In this document: positions 16,439 through 23,362 of the stretch, piece after piece
Layout: each line of letters starts with the position of its first letter
How positions within the stretch are numbered: position 1 is the stretch's first letter
Origin: a virus
Direction: 5' to 3' (one strand)
Length of the DNA stretch: 27,975 nucleotides
IMG/VR virus record: IMGVR_UViG_3300020183_000366
Coordinates: 1 to 27,975 of that record
Made by a program: the position numbers and the translations under genes
The notes under the pieces: generated by a model
Told to the model about the DNA's origin: nothing
Seen by the model: only the letters and a program-made list of their open reading frames with translations
Database searches by the model: none

Positions 16439-17413
16439 TCAGTCTCCGATAAACACTGTGCCGGAACCAGTTTCAATCTTGTCTGTTCCCGCTGAATTCT
16501 CGTCTAAGTGGCTACCTGTTCCAGCATCACCTGTATCAGCAGTATCACCAATACGAGCCGCACCCATTGTCGGTCCACTTGAATTTTTGTTCAATGTAAT
16601 TGTTTGACCATTTATTCTTATATCGCCAGTAACATTCAAATCATAATCTCCATCAACATAAATTTTTACGTCACCCCTAACATAGACTTGTTCATCACCA
16701 ACAACGACCTCAAACTTATTTCTTTGTATTCTTTCTGAACGATCACCTTCTGGACCCCATTCAGTATATGAACCCGAACGATGATAAAGATGAACTCTTT
16801 CGGCCCCTTTTGTATCATCAAACTCTAGCGCATGTCCAGATTCAGATTCGTATACATTATTGTATGGATATTTTGCGGCATAATATGAAGCCGGTTCCAC
16901 TTTGTTCAGTCTTTTATCTGCTTTTGCTTGATTTATTTCAGACGGATAATCAGAATCATTTCGAGCAAGTCTTGATGTAGTTGGCTCATCTAACTTGCGT
17001 GGATAATTTGTTGCTGACTCATAAGGCTTTACTGGTGCAGCAGACAATTCATCAGATACTCTAGCATCATTGAAGCCTTGTTGATTGTTTGGTTCCATAA
17101 GTGGGATAGCAGGCAAAGCACCTAATATTATAGGCTCTTGAGCATTTTCACCATCAGCAAAAAATCCAAACACCATAGTTCCTTCACGTGGTGGATAAGG
17201 ATTGTTATTATTCGTAGGTAAAGCAGAATACGACCAAGGTAAAGAATCAGTAGGTAATAATGCTTTGTTGTCTGTATGCCAACCAACACAACGAACTTTA
17301 CAACGACCTAATTTTAAAGGGTCATTTAATTTTTCAACAATGCCAATCCACCAAATAAATCCATTTTTACCAGCAAAGTTTTTATTCTCTTCAGACTGTT
17401 CAGGCTGTTCCAT
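16439..17413 (-). CDS. 5: Baseplate central spike gp5-like: OB domain, beta-helix, PAAR-like tip; no lysozyme
   Basis: A 324-aa protein; T4 gp5 is 575 aa. Residues 17-103 form the gp5 OB fold (GFIWWIGIVEKLNDPLKLGR, then REGTMVFGFFADGENAQEPI, LGALP). Residues 104-185 are a polar linker where T4 gp5 has its lysozyme; no such domain is present. Residues 186-275 carry the gp5-type shaft (SESGHALEFDDTKGAERVHL, IYVDGDYDLNVTGDIRING). Residues 284-324 (AARIGDTAD, H302, ETGSGTVFIGD) resemble a PAAR tip, which is a separate protein (gp5.4) in T4. The ATG overlaps the end of the upstream hub gene by 14 bases. It should form the trimeric needle below the gp27-like hub. The PAAR assignment is weaker than the gp5 assignment. 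Confidence 0.88.
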   Translation of the reverse strand: MEQPEQSEENKNFAGKNGFIWWIGIVEKLNDPLKLGRCKVRCVGWHTDNKALLPTDSLPWSYSALPTNNNNPYPPREGTMVFGFFADGENAQEPIILGALPAIPLMEPNNQQGFNDARVSDELSAAPVKPYESATNYPRKLDEPTTSRLARNDSDYPSEINQAKADKRLNKVEPASYYAAKYPYNNVYESESGHALEFDDTKGAERVHLYHRSGSYTEWGPEGDRSERIQRNKFEVVVGDEQVYVRGDVKIYVDGDYDLNVTGDIRINGQTITLNKNSSGPTMGAARIGDTADTGDAGTGSHLDENSAGTDKIETGSGTVFIGD

Positions 17414-18743
17414 AATTTTCTATTTCTTTTGTCTGTGATGTTGTTGCTGCTGGAATAAACTGTAAGTCATTCGACGTTGTTGCTAATTCAACGATTGTTT
17501 CGTGTTTTTGATAACCAATAATATGTCGTGTAGCAATTATTAAATACTTGCCACTCAACGATCTATCTTTATTATCATCTCCTTTTTCACGTAAAGAGAA
17601 ACTAGGGAAGTTCAATGTAAGATTAAAACCAGACGTAAGTTGAAAGTTACCAGACATAACAAGTTTAATTCTTTTGTTCATTAAATTACTTAATATGGCT
17701 TTTCTTTGAAAAACAAAGTCTTCTTGTGATTCAACTTTTGACAGAGATGTTGGATCATATTTTTTTATGTACCTGCTTTCACCTCTAAATGCGCCAAAAA
17801 TGCTCACTGTTTTTTTAGAGTCATATGCTTGTGATGAGTCTTTACCTTCTCTGGTTTGTGAAGAAAAGTAATTTGGATTTTTATTACCATGTTGCATTGA
17901 GGAATAGTGGTCTTCGTAAGTAATCTTTTTAGTGCCAACCGTTCTTGTTATTGGATCAAACCCTATAAATGTACCAGCGTTTACACCCTCACGTGTAGTT
18001 TTAATTTTATCAACTTGAGAAAGAATCTCATAATCTTTAGGACTGAGTAAATCATCTACGGTGTTTGTTTCTTGTAGATTCTTTGGCGGAAACTTAATGT
18101 CAAACAAAGAAGGTAACGTCAACAGGGTTGAAAGAGAAACAAAATTATAACCCAAATTGTTTTCAAAGAACATATAATTTGGTGACTTATTTGAATCTAT
18201 AGAACGTTTCGCACACCATTCAATTGCGTCTAATGGCTTTAGATTTGGCACCACAATGTTACGAATACCAGTAGTTTCTTCAAGCACACCTTTCATTTTA
18301 TTTTCTGGTGTTTTCAAGTAGTCTTTCAATATTACCTTGACTATTTTTGAGTATGTTGAATTGAATCCTTGATTTACTAATTGCTGATCAGAGAACATTA
18401 ATTCATCTGAGACAAAGTGTAGTACATAGGATTCTGTAGTCTGATTCACACTCATTCTATCAGATTGTTTGTAAATTCTAAATGCTTTTTTAAATCTGAG
18501 TGTATCCAAATCACTCATTTTGCCAACGTCAATTAGAACTGATTCTGATCCATCAAACAGAAGTGCTGAAGATAAGCCAATTGAATCTTTGATAAGTATT
18601 GAACCTGTAATTACGGATACTAGTAAAGAATCAAAAATGTTTATTTCCTCATATATTGAAGAAATATCAAACTTACCCGCTTTTGTAATTACGGATAGTT
18701 CATTTACTACAAACTTTGAAGCGGCTGAAAACTGATTAGACAT
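17400..18743 (-). CDS. 27: Baseplate hub protein, gp27-like
   Basis: A 447-aa protein; T4 gp27 is 391 aa. Its N-terminal beta region (FDISSIYEEINIFDSLLVSV, TGSILIKDSIGLS) and the middle IVKVILKDYLKTPENKMKG with LKPLDAIEWCAKRSI are typical of gp27/VgrG-type hub proteins, which thread the tube end onto the spike. The C-terminal part has FQLTSGFNLTLNFPSFSLRE and LSGKYLIIATRHII, a pattern common in tail hub proteins. It is directly upstream of the gp5-like spike and overlaps it. Its start shares one base with the gp53 stop. Identification rests on pattern plus gene order, so a moderately diverged hub protein is the safe call. Confidence 0.75.
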   Translation of the reverse strand: MSNQFSAASKFVVNELSVITKAGKFDISSIYEEINIFDSLLVSVITGSILIKDSIGLSSALLFDGSESVLIDVGKMSDLDTLRFKKAFRIYKQSDRMSVNQTTESYVLHFVSDELMFSDQQLVNQGFNSTYSKIVKVILKDYLKTPENKMKGVLEETTGIRNIVVPNLKPLDAIEWCAKRSIDSNKSPNYMFFENNLGYNFVSLSTLLTLPSLFDIKFPPKNLQETNTVDDLLSPKDYEILSQVDKIKTTREGVNAGTFIGFDPITRTVGTKKITYEDHYSSMQHGNKNPNYFSSQTREGKDSSQAYDSKKTVSIFGAFRGESRYIKKYDPTSLSKVESQEDFVFQRKAILSNLMNKRIKLVMSGNFQLTSGFNLTLNFPSFSLREKGDDNKDRSLSGKYLIIATRHIIGYQKHETIVELATTSNDLQFIPAATTSQTKEIENYGTA

Positions 18744-19405
18744 TATTGATTAAGCACTCTTTCAAGTTCATTCATCAATCCATTTTGTGACACATACTCC
18801 GACTTCAGTAATTTGATTTTTCTTTTGGCTTCGTTTTGTTCCACTTCATAATCATAATATGTTAGCTTAGATTTGGAAATAGTCTCAGTCACTTTTTTAC
18901 CACTTGCTAATGTATATTCAGTTGATGTTGTAGATACGTTAGCATAAGTGTTGGCATCTATTTCGATTTTTTCTGTGATGGTTTCTTTTGTCGGTTCTGA
19001 ACTCACTCTTACCACATTTTTATAATATTTTTTTACGTTGTTTGTGCTTTGCGCCCAAATTATTCCACTTTGAACTGTCGTATTGGCTGCGCCATTTGCC
19101 GAGTATTTGTCATTGACATAGCTAATAAAAGTTCTTTGATCTAATGGCCAATCATACTGTGGATCTATAATATCATTGAACATTAAAACTATCCAATGTT
19201 TTTCGGGTGTACCGTAATACTTGTTGGCAATCGTTTCTGGTGTATCACCATCTTGAATATCATATGGGTAAAAAATAGCACTTTTTTCTTTCAATGAATT
19301 CTCAAAAGAAAATCTTGCGATAATATTTGTCACCGTATCAAGCGATAACGATGTATTCGAATTATTGTAAAAAGTAGTAGGAAAATAGTTAAAATATTTT
19401 GCCAT
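18743..19405 (-). CDS. 53: Baseplate wedge subunit gp53-like
   Basis: A 220-aa protein; T4 gp53 is 196 aa. The N-terminus (MAKYFNYFPTTFYN) is followed by the gp53 signature ETIANKYYGTPEKHWIVLMF and NDIIDPQYDWPLDQRTFISY. This is a LysM-like baseplate segment that in T4 clamps the gp6-gp7-gp25 core of adjacent wedges. The C-terminal part is charged and helical (YYDYEVEQNEAKRKIKLLKS). It lies between the tube-cap gene and the hub gene. Assignment is strong. Confidence 0.9.
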   Translation of the reverse strand: MAKYFNYFPTTFYNNSNTSLSLDTVTNIIARFSFENSLKEKSAIFYPYDIQDGDTPETIANKYYGTPEKHWIVLMFNDIIDPQYDWPLDQRTFISYVNDKYSANGAANTTVQSGIIWAQSTNNVKKYYKNVVRVSSEPTKETITEKIEIDANTYANVSTTSTEYTLASGKKVTETISKSKLTYYDYEVEQNEAKRKIKLLKSEYVSQNGLMNELERVLNQ

Positions 19406-19408
19406 TTT

Positions 19409-20638
19409 TTATCTTTTTGGTGTAGAAAAAATACCAGCTTTCATACCTTCAACATTAGGTCTTGCTGAGGTGTCCGATCTGAAATCTCTCTTAGTAAGAA
19501 ATTGTGTTTCTTTAAATTCTAGTGTCATTTGAATTGCTGTTGGCATACCGGTTCTACCCAAAGCAGGTTTAAATTCAGAAGGCATTTCATATGTTGACCA
19601 ACCGTTTGGCGCATAATTCACTGAAATGTTTTGTAGAACACAACGGGTCATTTGTGGTATGTTTGGATTTATTTGACCCCCATAGTAAAACTCAATTTCA
19701 AATTCCGATGGAGCAATTAGCAACAAGCCATTTGTTGAGTCGTCTAATTCTGGTGCCTGATGAAATCTCAATCTTTCTATGATGTTTTGAACTTCTAGTG
19801 CTTCACGTTCATCACGTGGATAAAACATAAACTCAAAAGTAAACTCACGAAAGTTCGGTGATGTATACAAGATTTCCATTCTTGGATTGACTACTGAACC
19901 ACCTGTTCCTAAAAACAAACCAACTTTTGCGGTTTGTCCGGCACCAAATGAATTTCCAGCCGCTTTGGCTCCTGCTGCTGCTAAAGCAGCCTTGATTGTA
20001 CCACCAGTGTCAGTTGATTGACCGGCTTTCAATTTTTCAAAAGCAGAAACACCTGTGGCTAATGCCTGACCTGCCAGTTCTTTACCCAACTCCATGTTTT
20101 CATAACTTTGAGCATAAGTATATTGAAGAGTATCTGGCATATAAAGGGCAATGGAATCTTTTGTTTCTATTGTGGTATCAATTAATGCTTCTCTTTTTAT
20201 CTTATCAACTTTTTGAATGTATGTCGATGGGTCATTCGTTTTGGCAGCTTCATTTGCCGAACTAAAAGATGCTTTAGATGGCGCAAAAAAGTTTAGTCTA
20301 CCGCTTAGTTTTTGATTGATTGAGTTAAAAGCATTGTCAACACCACGATTAATGGCATCAGAAAATTTTTCTTTAATGTTTGGTAAAGATGGTCCAGTCT
20401 TTCCCCCTGTGCTTGTAACACTAGAAGGGATATCACCTTTTGATTGAACGCCCCCCAATTTAGAGTTTTTTTGTTCGAAAATATGAATGACCATATAATG
20501 GGCTTTGTCATAGTTTCCAATATCAATCGGGTATCTGAAAAGATTTTTCTTGCTGACACCCTCAAACAAAGGTGCTAGTGGACCAGTTCTTTCTCTGTCT
20601 GTGCGAATGGTAATGTCTGATAGACCGAAAAATGCCAT
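19409..20638 (-). CDS. 48: Baseplate tail-tube cap protein gp48-like
   Basis: A 409-aa protein; T4 gp48 is 364 aa. Residues about 25-60 (KKNLFRYPIDIGNYDKAHYM) and the C-terminal block NPRMEILYTSPNFREFTFEF, PRDEREALEVQNIIERLRFH and NGWSTYEMPSEFKPALGRTG are characteristic of the gp48/gp54 tube-cap family. These proteins sit on the hub and start tail-tube assembly. The middle (residues about 195-250) is Ala/Gly-rich and hydrophobic. It is first in the minus-strand operon, with AGGA about 8 bases before the ATG and a late-promoter-like element about 30 bases upstream. Confidence 0.83.
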   Translation of the reverse strand: MAFFGLSDITIRTDRERTGPLAPLFEGVSKKNLFRYPIDIGNYDKAHYMVIHIFEQKNSKLGGVQSKGDIPSSVTSTGGKTGPSLPNIKEKFSDAINRGVDNAFNSINQKLSGRLNFFAPSKASFSSANEAAKTNDPSTYIQKVDKIKREALIDTTIETKDSIALYMPDTLQYTYAQSYENMELGKELAGQALATGVSAFEKLKAGQSTDTGGTIKAALAAAGAKAAGNSFGAGQTAKVGLFLGTGGSVVNPRMEILYTSPNFREFTFEFMFYPRDEREALEVQNIIERLRFHQAPELDDSTNGLLLIAPSEFEIEFYYGGQINPNIPQMTRCVLQNISVNYAPNGWSTYEMPSEFKPALGRTGMPTAIQMTLEFKETQFLTKRDFRSDTSARPNVEGMKAGIFSTPKR

Positions 20639-20672
20639 GAGGATTCCTGTTTTGATTGACTAGATAGTATTT
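20639..20672. other. Divergent intergenic spacer
   Basis: Only 34 bases separate the two divergent operons. The minus-strand leader lies here, with AGGA before the gp48 start. For the plus strand I see no clear Shine-Dalgarno before the gp4 ATG and no good promoter match, so the plus operon may start from within the gp48 gene. Confidence 0.7.
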
Positions 20673-20675
20673 ATG
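20668..20675 (-). promoter_or_regulatory. T4-late-type promoter element CATAAATA
   Basis: On the minus strand CATAAATA matches 7 of 8 bases of TATAAATA. It is about 30 bases upstream of the gp48 ATG, giving a predicted start near 20662 and a leader of about 24 bases. The element overlaps the start codon of the divergent gp4 gene. Activity is inferred from position and sequence. Confidence 0.5.
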
Positions 20676-21107
20676 TCAAATAAAGGAAGATTCAAACCAA
20701 AAAACCCACAGAAATACAAAGGTGATGCGAACAACATCATCTACAGGTCTACGTGGGAAATAAAGGTAATGAGATATTTAGATGATAATTCAAACGTGCT
20801 TTGGTGGGGTTCGGAAGAGTTACCTATACCCTATTACAGCCCCGTTGACAAAAAGAAGCATCGTTATTTTCCAGACTTCATTGCCAAAATGAAGAAAGCA
20901 GACGGCACAGTAATGACTTACATCATTGAAGTCAAGCCAGAGAAACAAACTCAACCACCCACACAAAAACGCAAGACAAAGACTTTTCTACATGAAGCAA
21001 TCACTTACGAAATCAATAAAGCAAAGTGGTATGCGGCTACTGAGTTCTGTAAAGACCACGGCTGGCAATTTTTAATTTTAACTGAAAAGCATCTCGGCAT
21101 AAGATAA
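20673..21107 (+). CDS. 4: Head completion protein gp4-like (PD-(D/E)XK nuclease fold)
   Basis: A 144-aa protein; T4 gp4 (gp50/gp4) is about 150 aa. The conserved IIYRSTWEIKVMRYLDDN, WWGSEELPIPYYSPVDKKKH and YFPDFIAKM segments mark the family. A PD-(D/E)XK-like residue set is visible: E29 in STWE, D68 in YFPDF, and E86 and K88 in IIEVK. The protein is added to packaged heads before tail joining. It is divergent from the gp48 gene and 7 bases upstream of the gp2-like gene, reproducing the T4 2-4-53 neighbourhood. Nuclease activity is inferred from the motif. No strong ribosome binding site is seen, but the N-terminus matches the family. Confidence 0.88.
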   Translation: MSNKGRFKPKNPQKYKGDANNIIYRSTWEIKVMRYLDDNSNVLWWGSEELPIPYYSPVDKKKHRYFPDFIAKMKKADGTVMTYIIEVKPEKQTQPPTQKRKTKTFLHEAITYEINKAKWYAATEFCKDHGWQFLILTEKHLGIR

Positions 21108-21114
21108 ATAATCG

Positions 21115-21696
21115 ATGGCGAAACGACTCATCGATAGAATTAAGGAATCCCTTGCGAAATCAGGATACACACCACGTTCCCGTGAGGCTCGTTCGTGGTT
21201 GAAATCCAAAGTTCCGGCACTCAAACCCACTAAGGGTGATCTGATGCGTGACCGTGAACGATTACGAAATCAGTCTATCATTGGTCGTATGTACTTTTAT
21301 TATTATGATCCAAAGACGAAAGATTCGTTGCCATATTACGACAGGTTCCCATTGGTAATTCCAATAGAACGATATTCAGACGGTTTTTTAGGGTTGAACT
21401 TACATTATCTTCACCCAAAGCGACGAATCATTCTTCTCGATAAATTAAGTGTCATATTAAACAATCGTGATTATGACGAAACCACAAGGTTCAGAATCAG
21501 TTATGATTTTCTGAAAAGAGCATCTAAAATTTATGAAGCAACACCGTGTATCAAACGATACTTGTCTGGACATGTTCAATCTAGATTTTTAGAGATAACA
21601 GCCGATGAATGGGACATCGCTGCTCTATTGCCTGTGGAATCTTTTGCCAAAGCAACGGCCAGCAAAGTCTGGTCAGACTCAGAGGATAAATTTTAA
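21115..21696 (+). CDS. 2: DNA end protector gp2-like protein
   Basis: A 193-aa basic protein; T4 gp2 is 274 aa. The block IIGRMYFYYYDPKTKDSLPY, YDRFPLVIPI and GFLGLNLHYLHPKRRIILLD is what is annotated as gp2 DNA end protector in T4-like cyanophages. The N-terminal 50 residues are rich in Arg and Lys (SREARSWLKSKVPALKPTKG), fitting DNA-end contact. T4 gp2 binds the ends of the packaged genome and shields them from RecBCD. The stop overlaps the next gene's ATG by one base. Next to gp4, as in T4. The family name is recalled rather than searched. Confidence 0.68.
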   Translation: MAKRLIDRIKESLAKSGYTPRSREARSWLKSKVPALKPTKGDLMRDRERLRNQSIIGRMYFYYYDPKTKDSLPYYDRFPLVIPIERYSDGFLGLNLHYLHPKRRIILLDKLSVILNNRDYDETTRFRISYDFLKRASKIYEATPCIKRYLSGHVQSRFLEITADEWDIAALLPVESFAKATASKVWSDSEDKF

Positions 21697-22427
21697 TGTC
21701 GTTTTCACCTAATCTATTTCTGTCAAACATAAACAGTAAAGGTGGTCCTGCCCGACCATGCCGTTTTGAAGTCATCATACCGTTACCTGCTTACATTGGT
21801 CAAGCAGTTGGCAATTCTGTATTAGAAAAAATTCTGAACTTTCCAAATTCAGTTTTTAGTGATGTCTCAAGCGCAATCAATCAGGCCCTTGGTACAGGAA
21901 ATGGCAGCAATGGTGCCAATCCAACAGTCTCACGTTTTCTTGCTCTACAGTGTGAAGCAGCAGAACTACCAGGAAGAACACTAGAAACCGCTGACGTAAG
22001 AATCTATGGACCATTATTCAAAGTTCCATATCGTATGCAGTATACAGATACAAACTTTACTTTTATCTGTACAAATGATTTCTATGAAAGAAAATTGTTT
22101 GACCGTTGGATGGATGCAATCATACCACCAGACACCAACAATGTAAGATTTCCAAAAAGCAATGCGTCAAGATATTTGACTAATATAAAAGTCATACAAT
22201 ACGATGATATCGTTCGTCAAATATTTGCTGTTGAATTGATTGACGCATTTCCTGTTGGTATAGCACCACAATCTTTGAGTTGGGGTGATGATGGATTTCA
22301 TCGTTTGTCGGTAAGTTTTGCTTATCAGAGATACAGACCAATATATGAAGGCAACTTTGATATCGGTCAAACATTAGCAACGTTGGGTGCTGGAGCCATT
22401 TCAACGATTGGTAGAAGTATATTTTAA
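21696..22427 (+). CDS. Tail-tube-like protein, probable gp54 baseplate tube initiator
   Basis: A 243-aa protein. Residues about 80-235 have the tube-protein fold pattern: LALQCEAAELPGRTLETADV, YGPLFKVPYRMQYTDTNFTF, YERKLFDRWMDAI and IDAFPVGIAPQSLSWGDDGF with LSVSFAYQRY. This matches gp19-family tube proteins and the related gp54/gp48 initiators. It is longer than T4 gp19 (163 aa) and shorter than gp54 (320 aa). With no sheath gene beside it and the hub chaperone gene gp26 next, the initiator gp54 is the better guess than the main tube protein. Either way it lies on the tube axis. Confidence 0.7.
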   Translation: MSFSPNLFLSNINSKGGPARPCRFEVIIPLPAYIGQAVGNSVLEKILNFPNSVFSDVSSAINQALGTGNGSNGANPTVSRFLALQCEAAELPGRTLETADVRIYGPLFKVPYRMQYTDTNFTFICTNDFYERKLFDRWMDAIIPPDTNNVRFPKSNASRYLTNIKVIQYDDIVRQIFAVELIDAFPVGIAPQSLSWGDDGFHRLSVSFAYQRYRPIYEGNFDIGQTLATLGAGAISTIGRSIF

Positions 22428-22445
22428 TTATTTTGAGAGGAAATT

Positions 22446-23177
22446 ATGTTACCTAAACTTGATGTGCCGATTTATTCTGTAAAATTGATTTCAAATGGAA
22501 AAGAAATCAGAATACGTCCGTTTCTTGTAAAAGAACAAAAGCTATTTCTGATGGCAGCAGAAGCAGAGGACTCAAAAGAAACAATCAACACAATTAAGCA
22601 AGTTTTAAAAAATTGTGTTCTAGATGATATTGATATTGATTCTTTACCTACATTTGATCTTGAATATCTGTTCATGAATCTTCGTGCAAGATCGGTAGAA
22701 GAAGTTGTCAATCTCAAATATAAATGTAACAACACTGTAAAAGATGAAAAAGGTGAAGATACTGTCTGTAATGGCACCGTAGAATTTAATGTAAACTTGT
22801 TAGAAATTCAGCCAACAAAACATGCTGAACATTCGAACAAGTTTATGATAAATGAGAAAGTTGGTATTTGTTTGAGATATCCGACATTTGAGGTTGTTCA
22901 AAAGTATGAACAAATGGAAGAAAATGATATTATGGTCAACATTTTAGTTGACTGTATAGATTATCTTTATGATGAAGAACAAATATATTATGCTAAAGAT
23001 TCAACACGCAAAGAACTAGAAGAGTTTGTAGATTCAATGCAACAAAAAGACCTTGAAAAGATTCGTGAGTTTTTTGAAACAATGCCTGAAATTAAAAAAG
23101 AAGTTGATTTCAAATGTCCAAAATGTGGATATGAAGAAAAAATGGAGGTCAAAGGTTTACAAAATTTTTTCGCTTAA
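22446..23177 (+). CDS. 26: Baseplate hub assembly protein gp26-like
   Basis: A 243-aa protein; T4 gp26 is 208 aa. MLPKLDVPIYSVKLISNGKE, IRIRPFLVKEQKLFLMA and LEYLFMNLRARSVEEVVNLK match the T4 baseplate (gp26) family. Four cysteines, C94, C108, C224 and C227 (FKCPKCGYE), form a plausible zinc ribbon, with the last pair at the C-terminus. GAGAGG precedes the ATG. The stop at 23175 directly follows a run of six T in which a -1 shift would continue into the gp51-like frame. In T4, gp26 and gp51 act in hub assembly. Position between a tube-like gene and tape-measure-like genes is also that of tail assembly chaperones. Confidence 0.86.
   Translation: MLPKLDVPIYSVKLISNGKEIRIRPFLVKEQKLFLMAAEAEDSKETINTIKQVLKNCVLDDIDIDSLPTFDLEYLFMNLRARSVEEVVNLKYKCNNTVKDEKGEDTVCNGTVEFNVNLLEIQPTKHAEHSNKFMINEKVGICLRYPTFEVVQKYEQMEENDIMVNILVDCIDYLYDEEQIYYAKDSTRKELEEFVDSMQQKDLEKIREFFETMPEIKKEVDFKCPKCGYEEKMEVKGLQNFFA
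23144..23149 (+). promoter_or_regulatory. Internal Shine-Dalgarno-like sequence before slippery site
   Basis: GGAGGT lies inside the gp26 coding region, 12 bases before the A_AAT_TTT heptamer and 15 before T_TTT_TTC. No start codon in a useful frame follows at normal spacing. An internal Shine-Dalgarno at roughly this distance stimulates -1 frameshifting in E. coli dnaX, so the same role is inferred here. Confidence 0.45.
23162..23171 (+). promoter_or_regulatory. Candidate -1 frameshift slippery site
   Basis: AAATTTTTTC contains two overlapping X_XXY_YYZ heptamers in the gp26 frame: A_AAT_TTT (23162-23168) and T_TTT_TTC (23165-23171). The zero frame stops four bases later (TAA 23175-23177). 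The -1 frame is open for 63 codons to 23362. Confidence 0.65.
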
Positions 23178-23362
23178 TTTTTCGTTATGATACATTGGCA
23201 AACTATTATCAGACAAACTTTGCGATGATGCAGCATCACAAATATAGTTTGACCGAACTTGAAGACATGTTACCTTGGGAAAGAAACATTTACATTACAT
23301 TATTGATTAAGTATTTGGAAGAAGAAAAAGAACGTATTAACGCACAAAAACAAAAACGATAA
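23171..23362 (+). CDS. 51: gp51-like baseplate hub assembly protein, probable -1 frameshift extension of gp26
   Basis: An open frame of 63 codons after the slip point, ending in TAA at 23360-23362. It reads RLIFRYDTLANYYQTNFAMM, then QHHKYSLTELEDMLPWERNI, then a helical tail ending INAQKQKR. The YYQTNF / KYSLTELEDMLPWER block looks like the gp51-type hub assembly proteins of marine T4-like phages, and is far shorter than T4 gp51 (249 aa). No ATG with a ribosome binding site is available: the first ATG (23225) is inside the conserved block and TTG at 23195 has no Shine-Dalgarno. It lies in the -1 frame relative to gp26 exactly at a slippery run, so a gp26-gp51 fusion of about 305 aa is the likely product. 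Its stop overlaps the next ATG by one base. Confidence 0.72.
   Translation, partial: RLIFRYDTLANYYQTNFAMMQHHKYSLTELEDMLPWERNIYITLLIKYLEEEKERINAQKQKR

Noticed and set aside
16432-16439. AATAAATA on the minus strand before gp25 as a late promoter
   Set aside because: It is only about 4 bases from the ATG, so the transcript would start at or after the start codon. It is probably a stop/start junction in AT-rich DNA.
21103-21110. GATAAATA on the plus strand at the end of the gp4-like gene as a late promoter for the gp2-like gene
   Set aside because: A start point about six bases downstream would fall on the gp2-like ATG at 21115 and leave no leader. The string is also explained by the TAA stop context.
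23187-23228. ATG just after the gp26 stop as the start of a separate small gene
   Set aside because: It is in the gp26 frame and stops after 13 codons; the gp51-like sequence is in another frame.
23219-23235. GATG-CAG-CATC hairpin downstream of the slippery site as a frameshift stimulator
   Set aside because: A four-base stem is too weak and lies about 50 bases from the slip site; the upstream GGAGGT is a better stimulator candidate.
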